Positions 1 through 8,193 are shown, counted from the stretch's first letter. The stretch is DNA of 64,000 nucleotides from an uncultured Sterolibacteriaceae bacterium (GCA_937888595.1 CALARK010000022.1:372001-436000), one strand, 5' to 3'. The notes: generated by a model from the letters alone, not told the origin. A program made the numbers and translations.

Positions 1-1106
1 GCATCCGCCACCTCGTCGTCGACATCGGGGGCGGCTCGACGGAATTCATCATCGGCCAGGCCATCCAGCCGCTGCGGCTCGAATCCCTCTACATGGGCTG
101 CGTGGGCTTCAGCCTGCGCTTCTTCCCGGACGGGCGCATCGACAAGCGCAGCATGAAAGAGGCCGAGCTGGCGGCCCGCCGCGAACTGCAGACCATCGTG
201 CATGCCTACCGCGATGTCGGCTGGGACGAGGCGGTCGGGTCCTCCGGCACCGCCAAGGCGATCCGCGACATCCTCCAGCTCAACGGCTTCGCCGACGGCG
301 ACATCACGCGCGAGGGGCTCGATCAGCTGCGCGGGCGCCTGACCCAATCGGGGACGACGGGGCGTACCGGCCTGCAGGGCATGCGCGCCGACCGCATGCC
401 GGTGATCCCCGGCGGCCTCGCGATCATGTCAGCCGTATTCAAGGAGTTCGGCCTCGAGTGCATGACCTTCTCGGAGGGCGCGCTGCGCCTCGGCGTGCTC
501 TACGATCTGCTCGGCCGCTACCATCACGAGGACCTGCGCGAAGCGACGGTGACCCGCTTCATGCAGCGCTACGAGGTGGACCGCCGCCAGGCGGCGCGCG
601 TCGCCCAGCTGGCGCTCGAGTTCTACCAGCAGCTGCGACCGCAGGACGAGGTCGAGGAGTCGCCGGCCGCGCAGTTCCTCGTCTGGGCGGCGCGCCTGCA
701 CGAGATCGGCATCTCGGTTGCCCATTCCAGCTACCACAAGCACAGCGCCTACATCCTCGCGAATGCCGACATGCCGGGATTCTCGAAGCGCGACCAGGCG
801 CTGCTGGCCCGCCTGGTGCTGGCGCACCGCGGCAAGCTCGAGCGCGTGCAGGCGCTGGCGAGCGAGGCGCCGGAATGGCTGCTGATCTTCTGCCTGCGCA
901 CCGCCGCCCTGCTGCAGCGGGCGCGCGACGATGCACCGCTGCCGGAACTCGCCGTCGGCATGAGTCCGCGCGGTTTCCAGCTGCAGGTCGACCGCGACTG
1001 GCTGGCGGGGGCGCCCCTGACGGCGGCCGTCCTCGACGAGGAGACGGTGCAGTGGGCGAACGTCGGCATCGAGTTCAAGGTGCGCGCCCGACGCCCGAAT
1101 GCCTGA
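1..1106 (+). CDS. ppx: Exopolyphosphatase / pppGpp phosphatase (Ppx/GppA family), 5'-truncated
   Basis: The frame is open from base 3, well before the first in-frame ATG at 93, so the true start lies outside the window. The upstream codons read DIGGGSTEFIIG, the phosphate-binding motif of the ASKHA fold found in exopolyphosphatases. The C-terminal half (about 540-1000) is helical and HD-like, with ARLHEIG and HSSYHKHSAY segments as in the Ppx C-terminal domain. The family removes terminal phosphate from polyphosphate or pppGpp in the cytoplasm. Twenty-two bases separate it from the lipid-transporter operon. Ppx fits better than GppA because of the long C-terminal domain, but the missing N-terminus leaves this open. 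Confidence 0.88.
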   Translation, partial: IRHLVVDIGGGSTEFIIGQAIQPLRLESLYMGCVGFSLRFFPDGRIDKRSMKEAELAARRELQTIVHAYRDVGWDEAVGSSGTAKAIRDILQLNGFADGDITREGLDQLRGRLTQSGTTGRTGLQGMRADRMPVIPGGLAIMSAVFKEFGLECMTFSEGALRLGVLYDLLGRYHHEDLREATVTRFMQRYEVDRRQAARVAQLALEFYQQLRPQDEVEESPAAQFLVWAARLHEIGISVAHSSYHKHSAYILANADMPGFSKRDQALLARLVLAHRGKLERVQALASEAPEWLLIFCLRTAALLQRARDDAPLPELAVGMSPRGFQLQVDRDWLAGAPLTAAVLDEETVQWANVGIEFKVRARRPNA

Positions 1107-1128
1107 GACGCACTGAACGACACCGGGC

Positions 1129-2256
1129 ATGGCACAGGCGCCGTCTTTCAGCGAAACCGGGGGGGCGGACGACTGGCCCGAACTGACGCTCGGGGGCCGC
1201 TGGACGCTGCGCGCCCTGGCCGCCGCGGGCGACGACTGGAAACGCCAGCTGGAGCACCTCGCTGCGCGTCCGGACATTTCCTGGAACTGCATGGCGATCG
1301 AGGCGCTCGACTCGGCGGGTGCCCTGTTGCTGTGGCGGCTCTGGGGGCGTCGCCTGCCCGAAATGCTGCTGATCCAGCCGGCCCACCTGCGCATTTTCGA
1401 GCGCATTGCCGACGCGCCCGCCGGGGGCGCCCATGCCGCGACCGCCCCCGGCCGCGCGGCATGGCTGGAGAAGACGGGGGCGGTGGCGCTGGCCCTGCTG
1501 CGCCATGTGCAGGATTTCATGGTCCTGCTCGGCCAGCTGGTGCTCGATTGCCTGCACCTGCTGCGTCATCCGGTCGACGTGCCGAAGCGCGAGATTTCCG
1601 CCAACATTTTCAAGAGCGGCGTGCGCGCCATGCCGGTCACCGCGCTGGTCGGCTTCCTCATCGGCGTCGTGCTGTCCTACCTGTCGTCGCTGCAGCTGCG
1701 GCTGTTCGGCGCCGAGGTCTTCATCGTCAATATCCTCGGCCTCGGCATCATCCGCGAACTGGGGCCGGTCCTCGTCGCCGTGCTGGTGGCGGGACGCTCG
1801 GGTTCGGCCATGACGGCGCAACTCGGCACGATGCGCGTCACCGAGGAGATCGACGCCCTCGCCACGATGGGCGTGCCGCGCAGCCTGCGGCTGATCTTTC
1901 CCAAGGTGGTCGCGCTCGGCGCGGCCATGCCCCTGCTGGTGTTGTGGACGACGGCGATTGCGCTGGTCGGCGGCATGGTTTCCGCCCAGCTGCAGCTCGG
2001 CATCGGCTATGGCTATTTCTTCGAGGCGCTGCCCCGGGCGGTGCCGGTCGCCAACCTCTGGATCGGTCTGTCCAAGGGGCTGGTGTTCGGCATCGCCGTC
2101 GCGCTGGTCGCCTGCCATTTCGGCCTGCGCGTGCAGCCCAATACCGAGAGCCTGTCGGCGAACACGACCGCCTCGGTGGTGTCGGCGATCACGGTGGTGA
2201 TCCTGCTCGATGCCGTGTTCGCCATCGCCACGCGCAACATCGGGCTGCCCCAATGA
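1129..2256 (+). CDS. MlaE-family ABC transporter permease with N-terminal STAS-like region
   Basis: This 375-residue protein has an N-terminal soluble part (about 1-115) resembling a STAS domain, then an MlaE-type permease (about 130-375). Visible hallmarks are the LVGFLIGVVLSY helix, the LGIIRELGPVLVAVLVAGR segment and EEIDALATMGV. MlaE permeases form the inner-membrane channel of phospholipid/MCE transporters that move lipids between inner and outer membranes. The stop overlaps the next start as ATGA at 2253, so it is translationally coupled to the ATPase. STAS plus permease fusions are common outside Enterobacteria, where the STAS part does the job of a separate MlaB. Confidence 0.92.
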   Translation: MAQAPSFSETGGADDWPELTLGGRWTLRALAAAGDDWKRQLEHLAARPDISWNCMAIEALDSAGALLLWRLWGRRLPEMLLIQPAHLRIFERIADAPAGGAHAATAPGRAAWLEKTGAVALALLRHVQDFMVLLGQLVLDCLHLLRHPVDVPKREISANIFKSGVRAMPVTALVGFLIGVVLSYLSSLQLRLFGAEVFIVNILGLGIIRELGPVLVAVLVAGRSGSAMTAQLGTMRVTEEIDALATMGVPRSLRLIFPKVVALGAAMPLLVLWTTAIALVGGMVSAQLQLGIGYGYFFEALPRAVPVANLWIGLSKGLVFGIAVALVACHFGLRVQPNTESLSANTTASVVSAITVVILLDAVFAIATRNIGLPQ

Positions 2257-3020
2257 GCGTGCCGGTCATCTCGGTCCGTGCGCTGTCGACGCGCTTCGAC
2301 GAGGTCTGGGTGCACCGCGACCTGAACCTGACGGTCGCCGCCGGCGATCTCGTCGGCCTCGTCGGCGGCTCGGGCAGCGGCAAGACGACCCTGCTGCGGC
2401 AGATGATCGGCCTGCTGCTGCCGACGGCCGGGGAGATCCGCCTGTTCGGCGAGCCGCTGTTCGGCGGCGGCGTTGCCCGCGAGCGCGCCCTGCGCCAGCG
2501 CTTCGGCGTGCTGTTCCAGCAGGGCGCGCTGTTCTCGGCCTTCAGCGTTTTCGACAACATCGCCTTTCCGTTGCGCGAACTGAAGGTCCTGGACGAGGCG
2601 ACGATCCGCGAACTGGTGATGCTCAAGCTCGAGATGGTCGAGCTGCTGCCGCGCCATGCCGCCCTGATGCCGGCCGAGCTGTCGGGCGGCATGATCAAGC
2701 GCGTCGCGCTGGCGCGCGCGCTGGCGCTGGAACCGGAACTGCTGCTGCTCGACGAGCCGACCGCCGGCCTCGATCCCGACCGCTCCGACAGCTTCGTGCG
2801 GCTGATCCGCATGCTCGGCGAGGAGCTCGGCCTGACGGTTTTGCTGGTGACGCACGACCTCGATACCCTCGCGGCGCTGGCGACCCGGGTCGCCGTGCTC
2901 GCCGAGCAGCATATCCTCGCTTATGGCAGCATTGACGACATCATGCGCATCGATCATCCCTTCATCCGCAACTTCTTCCACTCCGAGCGCAGCCAGCGGG
3001 CGCTGGCCCATGCGCATTGA
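2253..3020 (+). CDS. ABC transporter ATP-binding protein, MlaF type
   Basis: This 255-residue nucleotide-binding domain has the Walker A GGSGSGKTTLL (about residue 39), Q-loop FQQGALFSAFSV, signature LSGGMIKRVALARA, Walker B LLLLDEPTAGLDP and switch His in VTHDLDTL. Substitution of Q by M-I in the signature (GGMIKR rather than GGQQQR) is typical of the MlaF/Ttg2A group. It powers the lipid transporter encoded by the flanking genes. The ATG overlaps the permease stop. The IDHPFIRNFFHSER tail also resembles the MlaF C-terminal handshake segment. Confidence 0.94.
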   Translation: MSVPVISVRALSTRFDEVWVHRDLNLTVAAGDLVGLVGGSGSGKTTLLRQMIGLLLPTAGEIRLFGEPLFGGGVARERALRQRFGVLFQQGALFSAFSVFDNIAFPLRELKVLDEATIRELVMLKLEMVELLPRHAALMPAELSGGMIKRVALARALALEPELLLLDEPTAGLDPDRSDSFVRLIRMLGEELGLTVLLVTHDLDTLAALATRVAVLAEQHILAYGSIDDIMRIDHPFIRNFFHSERSQRALAHAH

Positions 3021-3038
3021 GGCACACTGAACCCGCTT

Positions 3039-3971
3039 ATGGAAAATCGCGCCCACGCCCTGCTCGCCGGTCTCTTCACCCTCTGCCTCGCACTGGCCGC
3101 GGCGCTCGCGGTCTGGTGGTTCTCCGGCACGCGCGAGCTGTCCGACACCTATGTGCTGACGACGCGCGGCAGCGTCACCGGCCTCAACCTCGAAGCGCAG
3201 GTGCGCTACCGCGGCATCCGGGCGGGCAAGGTACGCGACATCCGGCCCGATCCGACCGACCCCGGCCTGCTGCTCGTCGAGATCGGCCTGCAACAGAAGT
3301 ACCGCCTCACCGATCGCACGATCGCCCGGCTCAATACCCAGGGCGTCACCGGCCTGGCCTACGTGATGCTCGAGGAGGATGGCACAGGCCGGGGCGTTCC
3401 CTTGGCCGCCGATGCCGCCAATCCGCCTCGCCTGCCGCTCCAGCCCGGGCTGCTGGCCACGCTGGGGGACCAGGCCGGCGACATCACCGAGCAGTTCGCC
3501 GAACTCGGTGGCCGCCTCAACCGCCTGCTCGACGAGCGCAACCTGCAGAATGCTGCGGCGACGCTGGAGCGCATGGCGGCCGCTTCCGAAAGCCTGAAGG
3601 AGCTGCCGGCACTGGTCGCCGCCCTGCGCAATGCCCTGTCGGCGGACAATCTCGCGCATCTGAAAAGCGTCCTGGCCCGGCTCGACGCCACGACCGAGGC
3701 CGCCGCGCCGCTGGCGCAGGACACGCGCGAGCTGATCCGCAGCCTGGCCCTGCTGGCACAAAAGCTCGAACGTGCCGGCGACCGCCTCAATACGGCGACC
3801 CTGCCGCAGGCCGAGGCGCTGACGGGCGATATCGCCGCCGCCACGCAGCGGCTCGACCGGCTGCTGCAGGCGCTCGATGCCGCACCGCAGTCGCTGCTCT
3901 TCGGGCGACCGACGGTCGCCCCCGGTCCGGGCGAAGCGGGCCATGTCACTTCTTCGGGGAGTTCGCGATGA
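3039..3971 (+). CDS. MlaD/MCE-family lipid-binding protein
   Basis: The 310-residue protein has an N-terminal signal anchor (about 8-28, LLAGLFTLCLALAAALAVWW) followed by one MCE domain (about 38-115), including VRYRGIRAGKVRDI and the INTQGVTGLAYVML-like LNTQGVTGLAYVM segment. A long helical region follows to the C-terminus. MCE proteins form hexameric rings in the periplasm that bind lipid and dock on MlaE. It is longer than Escherichia coli MlaD because of the helical tail, as in other betaproteobacterial MCE proteins. It is co-directional with the permease and ATPase and overlaps the next gene as ATGA. Confidence 0.92.
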   Translation: MENRAHALLAGLFTLCLALAAALAVWWFSGTRELSDTYVLTTRGSVTGLNLEAQVRYRGIRAGKVRDIRPDPTDPGLLLVEIGLQQKYRLTDRTIARLNTQGVTGLAYVMLEEDGTGRGVPLAADAANPPRLPLQPGLLATLGDQAGDITEQFAELGGRLNRLLDERNLQNAAATLERMAAASESLKELPALVAALRNALSADNLAHLKSVLARLDATTEAAAPLAQDTRELIRSLALLAQKLERAGDRLNTATLPQAEALTGDIAAATQRLDRLLQALDAAPQSLLFGRPTVAPGPGEAGHVTSSGSSR

Positions 3972-4558
3972 ATCGACGCACGGGACTGGTCCTCGCCGTG
4001 GCTACGGTGCTGACGACGGGCTGCTTTGGCAACCTGCGCCCGGCGGCGCCGGCGGAATACGATTTCGGCCCCCTGCCGGCCGTGGCCACTGTGGCCGTAC
4101 CCATCCGGGTCGGCATCACGGCGCCCTCCTGGCTGTCCGGCACGGCCATGCACTATCGCCTGCTGCACGACGCGCCGGCGCAGCGCCACGCCTACGCCGA
4201 AAGCCGCTGGGCCGCGCCGCCGGCCGAGCTGCTGCGCCTGCAGCTGCAGCGCCGCCTGGCCGGTGGCGGCGCCGACATTCCCGCCGGCTGCCGCTTCCGC
4301 GTCGATCTCGTCGAGTTCGAGCAGGTCTTTACCGCGCCGGCGGCGAGCCATCTGCGGCTCGTCGCGCGGGCCAGGAGCGGTCCGGCGGTCCAGCTCGGTA
4401 TCGACATCGAGGAAGCCGCGCCGACGCCGGATGCGCGCGGTGGCGTTGCCGCGGCCGGCCGTGCGGTCGAACGGCTCGCGACACGACTGGCTCAGTGGCT
4501 GGCGACGCCGGCCGTTGCCGCCCAATGCAACAGAGGAGGAAACGAGAATGGACAATGA
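3968..4558 (+). CDS. ABC-type transport auxiliary lipoprotein (PqiC/ABC_trans_aux-like)
   Basis: The 196-residue protein starts at ATG 3968, overlapping the MCE gene stop. It has a lipoprotein signal with cysteine 19 in VLTTGC. The body (YDFGPLP, WLSGTAMHYRL, YAESRWAAPPAELL) matches the ABC-type transport auxiliary component family, which includes PqiC and is found beside MCE operons. It probably sits in the outer membrane as the receiving partner of the lipid pathway; that role is inferred from neighbours. It overlaps the next gene by 11 bases, and the Shine-Dalgarno of that gene (AGGAGG at 4533) lies inside it. Confidence 0.85.
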   Translation: MNRRTGLVLAVATVLTTGCFGNLRPAAPAEYDFGPLPAVATVAVPIRVGITAPSWLSGTAMHYRLLHDAPAQRHAYAESRWAAPPAELLRLQLQRRLAGGGADIPAGCRFRVDLVEFEQVFTAPAASHLRLVARARSGPAVQLGIDIEEAAPTPDARGGVAAAGRAVERLATRLAQWLATPAVAAQCNRGGNENGQ

Positions 4559-5315
4559 AGCCTTGCTGCTGCGCAGCGATGCCGGTGGCGTCGTGACGCT
4601 GACGCTGAACCGGCCGGCGCAATTCAACGCGCTGTCGACGGAACTGCTCGAGGCCCTGCAGGCCGAGCTCGACAAAGTCGGCGCCGACGGGACGGCGCGC
4701 GCGGTGGTGATCGCCGGCGCCGGCAAGGCGTTCTGCGCCGGGCACGACCTCAAGCAGATGCGCGCCAACCACGACAAGGGCTACATGCAGGCGCTGTTCC
4801 GCCAGTGCGGCCGCGTCATGACCACGATCACATCGCTGCCGCAACCCGTGATCGCCCGGGTGCATGGCATCGCCACGGCCGCCGGCTGCCAGCTCGTCGC
4901 CAGCTGCGACCTCGCCGTCGCCGCCGATGTGTCGAAATTCGCCGTTTCCGGCATCAACGTCGGCCTGTTCTGCTCGACCCCCGCCGTGGCGCTTTCGCGC
5001 AACATGGGCCGCAAGCAGGCGCTCGAAATGCTGCTGACCGGCGAGTTCATCGATGCCCTCGAAGCCCAGCGGCGCGGGCTCGTCAATCGCGTCGTCCCGG
5101 CCGACATGCTCGACGCCGAGGTGAAGCGCCTCACCGACAGCATTGTCGCCAAGTCGCAGACCGCCATCGCGATGGGCAAGCAGCTCTTCTACCGCCAGCT
5201 CGAGATGGGCCTCGCCGGCGCCTACCAGCTCGCCGGTGAAACCATGGCCTGCAACATGATGTGCGACGACGCCGTGGCCGGCATCGATGGCTTCATGAAC
5301 AAGAAGAAGGGCTAG
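4548..5315 (+). CDS. Enoyl-CoA hydratase/isomerase family protein lacking both canonical catalytic glutamates
   Basis: This 255-residue crotonase-fold protein starts at ATG 4548, behind AGGAGG. LTLNRPAQFNALS, the oxyanion-hole strand FCAGHDLKQM and HGIATAAGCQL are clear. The two catalytic glutamates of classical hydratase are replaced: GCEL reads GCQL and the PEI position reads SGINVG. The same pattern occurs in the ECHDC3-like branch, whose chemistry is poorly defined, so simple enoyl-CoA hydration should not be assumed. It is the last gene of the Mla-type operon. Residues about 42-50 (DKVGADGTA) are encoded by a copy of the 24-bp dispersed repeat, which replaces rather than lengthens the usual segment. 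Confidence 0.88.
   Translation: MDNEALLLRSDAGGVVTLTLNRPAQFNALSTELLEALQAELDKVGADGTARAVVIAGAGKAFCAGHDLKQMRANHDKGYMQALFRQCGRVMTTITSLPQPVIARVHGIATAAGCQLVASCDLAVAADVSKFAVSGINVGLFCSTPAVALSRNMGRKQALEMLLTGEFIDALEAQRRGLVNRVVPADMLDAEVKRLTDSIVAKSQTAIAMGKQLFYRQLEMGLAGAYQLAGETMACNMMCDDAVAGIDGFMNKKKG
4673..4696 (+). repeat. 24-bp dispersed repeat, copy 1 (forward), inside the crotonase gene
   Basis: It matches the consensus at all but two positions (first A is C; centre GCCGAC). It is read in frame as KVGADGTA. The protein keeps the normal family length here, so this copy substituted existing codons or arose by conversion. Confidence 0.75.
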
Positions 5316-5344
5316 GGATAGAGGCCTGCGGGACGACGCCGGCG

Positions 5345-5368
5345 AAAAGTCGGCGCCGGCGGGACGGC
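5345..5368 (+). repeat. 24-bp dispersed repeat, copy 2 (forward), intergenic
   Basis: An exact consensus copy with centre GCCGGC lies between the converging crotonase and EamA genes. The 83-bp gap holds nothing else recognisable. Confidence 0.85.
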
Positions 5369-5398
5369 GCTATCGGGTCTTGTGGGGCCTAATCGGGT

Positions 5399-6244
5399 TT
5401 AGCGGGCCTTCGCCCGGTTGAGGATCACCAGCGCGATGCCGCCGAGGATGGCCGCGGAGGCCAGCGTGAGGCGCAGGGTCAGCGGCTCGCCGAGGAAGGC
5501 GATGCCGCCGAACGCCGCGAGTGCCGGCACGCTGAGCTGGATCGTCGCCGCGTTGGTGGCCTTGAGTGAAGGCAGTACCGCATACCAGAGGGCATAGCCC
5601 ATGCCCGAGGCGATGGCACCGGAGGCCACCGCATAGCCGACCCCGGCCGCGTCCAGTTGCGTGCCGGGCAGCGTCAGCAGGCTGAGCGCGGCGGCGAACA
5701 GCATCGCGCGCAGGAAATTGCCGGCCGTCACGCGCGTCGGATCACCAGCTCCGCGGCCGCGCAGCGAATACACCCCCCAGGCGACGCCCGCCGCGAGCAT
5801 CAGTGCCGAGCCGGACAGCGGCGGCGCACTCAGACCGGGCAGCAGCAGGCCGATGAGTCCGCCGAGCGCCAGCGCCAGCCCGGCCAGCTGCTGGCGCCCG
5901 AAGCGTTCGCCATGCAGATAGCCGTAAAGGATCATCGTCGCCTGCACCGCGCCGAACAGCAGCAGCGCGCCGGTCGCGGCCGTGAGGCTCAGGTAGGCGA
6001 AGGAAAAGGCGGCGGCATAGGCGAACAGGGCGAGGGCGGACAGCCAGTTGCCGTGCCCGGCGCGTTCGCGGCGCAGGGTGGTAGCGATCAGCCACAGCAC
6101 CAGCGCGCCGGAAACCAGACGGATCGTCGTGAAACTCGCCGCGTCGATGCCGGTCTCTTTCAGCGCGATGCGGCACAGCACCGAGTTGGCCGCGAAGGCG
6201 ATCATGGTCGCCAGGGTCAAGGCTGCAAGGCGCGCAGGGGTCAT
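5399..6244 (-). CDS. EamA/DMT-family transporter
   Basis: The 281-residue protein has about ten hydrophobic helices in two homologous halves, the layout of EamA-domain drug/metabolite transporters. The first half opens with LAALTLATMIAFAANSVLCR and the second carries LMLAAGVAWGVYSLRGRG. Substrate cannot be read from sequence. The start at 6244 is chosen because its ATG overlaps the stop of the upstream glycosylase gene as ATGA; another in-frame ATG lies 12 bases upstream at 6256. Confidence 0.87.
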   Translation of the reverse strand: MTPARLAALTLATMIAFAANSVLCRIALKETGIDAASFTTIRLVSGALVLWLIATTLRRERAGHGNWLSALALFAYAAAFSFAYLSLTAATGALLLFGAVQATMILYGYLHGERFGRQQLAGLALALGGLIGLLLPGLSAPPLSGSALMLAAGVAWGVYSLRGRGAGDPTRVTAGNFLRAMLFAAALSLLTLPGTQLDAAGVGYAVASGAIASGMGYALWYAVLPSLKATNAATIQLSVPALAAFGGIAFLGEPLTLRLTLASAAILGGIALVILNRAKAR

Positions 6245-6846
6245 GGCAGGGGGCATGGCGTTTGCCGCGGCGCGAGCACGGCCGCGACCCGTTCGCGCAG
6301 CCTGGGCAGGAGTTCGGCCTCGAACCACGGGTTGCGCCTGAGCCAGAGGTTGTTGCGCGGGCTCGGGTGGGGCAGCACGAGCCGGAGCGGCCAATGCCTG
6401 CGCCAGTCCTGCACCGCCTCGGTGATGGTGGCCGGCTCCGCCGGCAGATGGTAGGCCAGCGCATAACGGCCGATCACCAGCGTGAGCTGCACGTTCTTGA
6501 GATGCGACAGCAGGGGCGCCCGCCAGGCCGGCGCACATTCCGGCCGCGGCGGCAGATCGCCCGACTTGCCGCTGCCGGGATAGCAGAAGCCCATCGGCAG
6601 GATCGCTACTTGCTGCGGATCGTAGAACACCTCGCGCGGGATGCCCAGCCAGTCGCGCAGGCGGTCGCCGCTCGCATCGTCGAAAGGCACGCCGGAGGCA
6701 TGCACCTTGCGGCCCGGCGCCTGCCCGGCGATGAGGATGCGCGCCGCCGCATGCGCCTGCAGGACCGGACGCGGCCCGAGCGGCAGGTGCGCCGCGCACA
6801 GCGTGCAGGACCGGACGTCGGCGAGCAGCCGGGCGAGGGTGGGCAT
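6241..6846 (-). CDS. Uracil-DNA glycosylase family protein
   Basis: The 201-residue protein has the uracil-DNA glycosylase fold signatures: two N-terminal cysteines (CTLCAAH), the catalytic-loop equivalent GQAPGRKVHASGVPFDD, and the C-terminal HPSPRNN leucine-loop motif. CTLC with only these cysteines, and no full 4Fe-4S set visible, fits the single-domain UDG-like group rather than classic Ung. The likely role is base-excision repair, with no direct evidence for substrate. It is translationally coupled to the EamA gene downstream. Confidence 0.82.
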   Translation of the reverse strand: MPTLARLLADVRSCTLCAAHLPLGPRPVLQAHAAARILIAGQAPGRKVHASGVPFDDASGDRLRDWLGIPREVFYDPQQVAILPMGFCYPGSGKSGDLPPRPECAPAWRAPLLSHLKNVQLTLVIGRYALAYHLPAEPATITEAVQDWRRHWPLRLVLPHPSPRNNLWLRRNPWFEAELLPRLRERVAAVLAPRQTPCPLP

Positions 6847-6866
6847 CGGCCGGCGCGGCGCCTACT

Positions 6867-7046
6867 TTACTTCAGGATGCAGTGTTTCGCGAAATCGACG
6901 GCCTCGTTCGCCGACCAGTCGCCTTTCGGCTTGGCCTTCAGGTTGGCGCACCACTTGTCGCTGCCGATCTCGGGGGCGCAGGCCGACAGCCCGAGCAAGA
7001 GCATTCCCGCCAGCCCGGCGGCCAAAGCTTTCCTGAACGTGTTCAT
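6867..7046 (-). CDS. Small DUF3012-type lipoprotein
   Basis: This 59-residue lipoprotein has a signal ending in LGLSAC, with the lipid-attachment cysteine at 23. The mature part, from IGSDKWCANL to NEAVDFAKHC, matches the small DUF3012 lipoprotein family of Proteobacteria, with two conserved cysteines. The start at 7046 has AGAGGAC six bases upstream; an in-frame ATG at 7073 is less likely because it would spoil the signal. Function is unknown. Confidence 0.82.
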   Translation of the reverse strand: MNTFRKALAAGLAGMLLLGLSACAPEIGSDKWCANLKAKPKGDWSANEAVDFAKHCILK

Positions 7047-7191
7047 TGCTGTCCTCTCAAAGTGAATATTCATTGTGCGCCCCGATTATCCCCGAGCCGG
7101 CACGCTTCAGATCAGCACCTTGAGCCATTTCAGCAGCAGTCGTCGTTTTCGTGCCAAATTGAAAGTCGCTTAAGCGCCAAAGGTCGAAGGT

Positions 7192-7257
7192 GGGAATGTA
7201 TGAATTCACAGGTCTGCGCGGACTTTCGTTCAGATCCGGTGGAATGATGGGTTGGGC
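7192..7257 (-). repeat. attC site 4 (degenerate), after the GNAT cassette
   Basis: R'' is intact (GCCCAAC on minus, 7251-7257) and begins two bases past the GNAT stop. The arms are nearly identical to attC site 2, but the distal core reads CATTCCC instead of GTTGGGC, so this site is probably no longer recombinogenic and marks the array end. Confidence 0.75.
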
Positions 7258-7258
7258 G

Positions 7259-7657
7259 TCACTTGGTCCTCTTGATGACAAAGGCGTTCTCGGCCTTGGC
7301 AAAGCCCACAGACGGGTAGTACGACATGGCATCAGGAGCCGAGAGCAGGATGAGGGACACCTCATCGCCGACAGTGTCTTGCACGCGCCTGATGAGCTCC
7401 TTGCCGATGCCGCACTTCTGAAACGCTTGATCGACCGCGAGATCGGACACGTAGCAGCAATAGCTGTAGTCAGTGATTGCGCGGCACATTCCAACCAGAA
7501 CTCCGTTCGCCCATGCGGAAATGACCAAGTTCGACGCCGCGAACATTCTGGCTATGCGAGGGATGTTGTCCGTTGGACGCTTGATGCCGGAGGAGTCGAA
7601 CACGCGGGCGACGTCAGTAGGGTCAAGCGGGAGGTTGTGGCGGTATTCGATATTCAT
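7259..7657 (-). CDS. GNAT-family N-acetyltransferase (integron cassette gene)
   Basis: The 132-residue protein starts MNIEYRHNL at 7657. It has the GNAT acetyl-CoA pyrophosphate-binding motif QAFQKCGIGKELI (about 80-92) preceded by the SDLAVDQ strand, and a C-terminal PDAMSYYPSVGF segment typical of family members. Substrate is unknown; similar cassette GNATs modify small amines or antibiotics, but nothing here shows that. The gene is the last of the array and ends two bases before attC site 4. Confidence 0.85.
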   Translation of the reverse strand: MNIEYRHNLPLDPTDVARVFDSSGIKRPTDNIPRIARMFAASNLVISAWANGVLVGMCRAITDYSYCCYVSDLAVDQAFQKCGIGKELIRRVQDTVGDEVSLILLSAPDAMSYYPSVGFAKAENAFVIKRTK

Positions 7658-7690
7658 GGAAGAAAGGATAGGCAACGATGCGGTTGTGAC

Positions 7691-7756
7691 GCACAACGTA
7701 GAAGTGAGCGGCCTGCGCGGCTTTTCGCGCAGGTCCGCTCGACTGCCGGGTTGGGC
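7691..7756 (-). repeat. attC site 3, between the DUF1330 and GNAT cassettes
   Basis: This 66-bp site has R'' GCCCAAC (7750-7756), inverted arms CGGACCTGCGCG and CGCGCAGGCCG around a short loop, and R' GTTGTGC (7691-7697), all in minus orientation. Confidence 0.85.
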
Positions 7757-7794
7757 TGTAAGTGTGGCAAGAGCACTGACAACCAAGAACCCAC

Positions 7795-7818
7795 AAAAGT
7801 CGGCGCTGGCGAGACGGC
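7795..7818 (+). repeat. 24-bp dispersed repeat, copy 3 (forward), in a cassette 3' region
   Basis: It reads AAAAGTCGGC, centre GCTGGC, then GAGACGGC, one base off at the end segment. It lies between the DUF1330 stop and attC site 3, so it is inside the mobile cassette. Confidence 0.8.
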
Positions 7819-7870
7819 GCTGCCACGAAGAGCGGTAGCGCCCCATGCGATAGTAAACGGAGGGAGAAAA

Positions 7871-8158
7871 CTAAGCCTCATACGACAGCAAGACCATTTC
7901 CGCTGCTTGCTGCCGAAGCGGGATAAGTGACTGATACTCGGCCGACGAAAACCAACTATTCAGAGCGGTGGCGGTTGGAAACCGGATGACAACGATATCT
8001 GGATGTGGGTTATCGCCAGCAAGGGCAGCCAATTGTTTGCCACGAAATACAAGTTCGCCTCCCCAAGGAGTCAATGTTCCGGGGACTTTGCTTCGATATT
8101 CCGCCCACATTTCAGGGTTTTTCACCGTGATGTGACCAACGACGTATGCGCTATTCAT
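7871..8158 (-). CDS. DUF1330-family protein (integron cassette gene)
   Basis: The 95-residue protein is a ferredoxin-fold DUF1330 member: MNSAYVVGHITVKNP, then the GGELVFRGK and IVVIRFPTATALNSWF strands and the terminal EYQSLIPLRQQAAEMV helix. DUF1330 proteins resemble dimeric alpha/beta-barrel enzymes, but their function is unknown. ATG 8158 is chosen; an in-frame TTG at 8173 would add five residues. About 115 bp between its stop and attC site 3 hold a copy of the 24-bp repeat. Confidence 0.85.
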   Translation of the reverse strand: MNSAYVVGHITVKNPEMWAEYRSKVPGTLTPWGGELVFRGKQLAALAGDNPHPDIVVIRFPTATALNSWFSSAEYQSLIPLRQQAAEMVLLSYEA

Positions 8159-8193
8159 GTATGAGAATTCCAAAGGGGATTAAGAGTAGAGAC

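Noticed and set aside
3359..4777. Long minus-strand ORF of 472 codons across the MCE, lipoprotein and crotonase genes
   Set aside because: It is antisense to three clear genes, is Ser/Arg/Ala-rich with no family features, and is a typical GC-rich shadow frame.
7057..7192. Small ORF on the minus strand continuing from attC site 4 to 7057
   Set aside because: It has no start codon of its own or ribosome site, and no recognisable family; it is probably old cassette or spacer debris.
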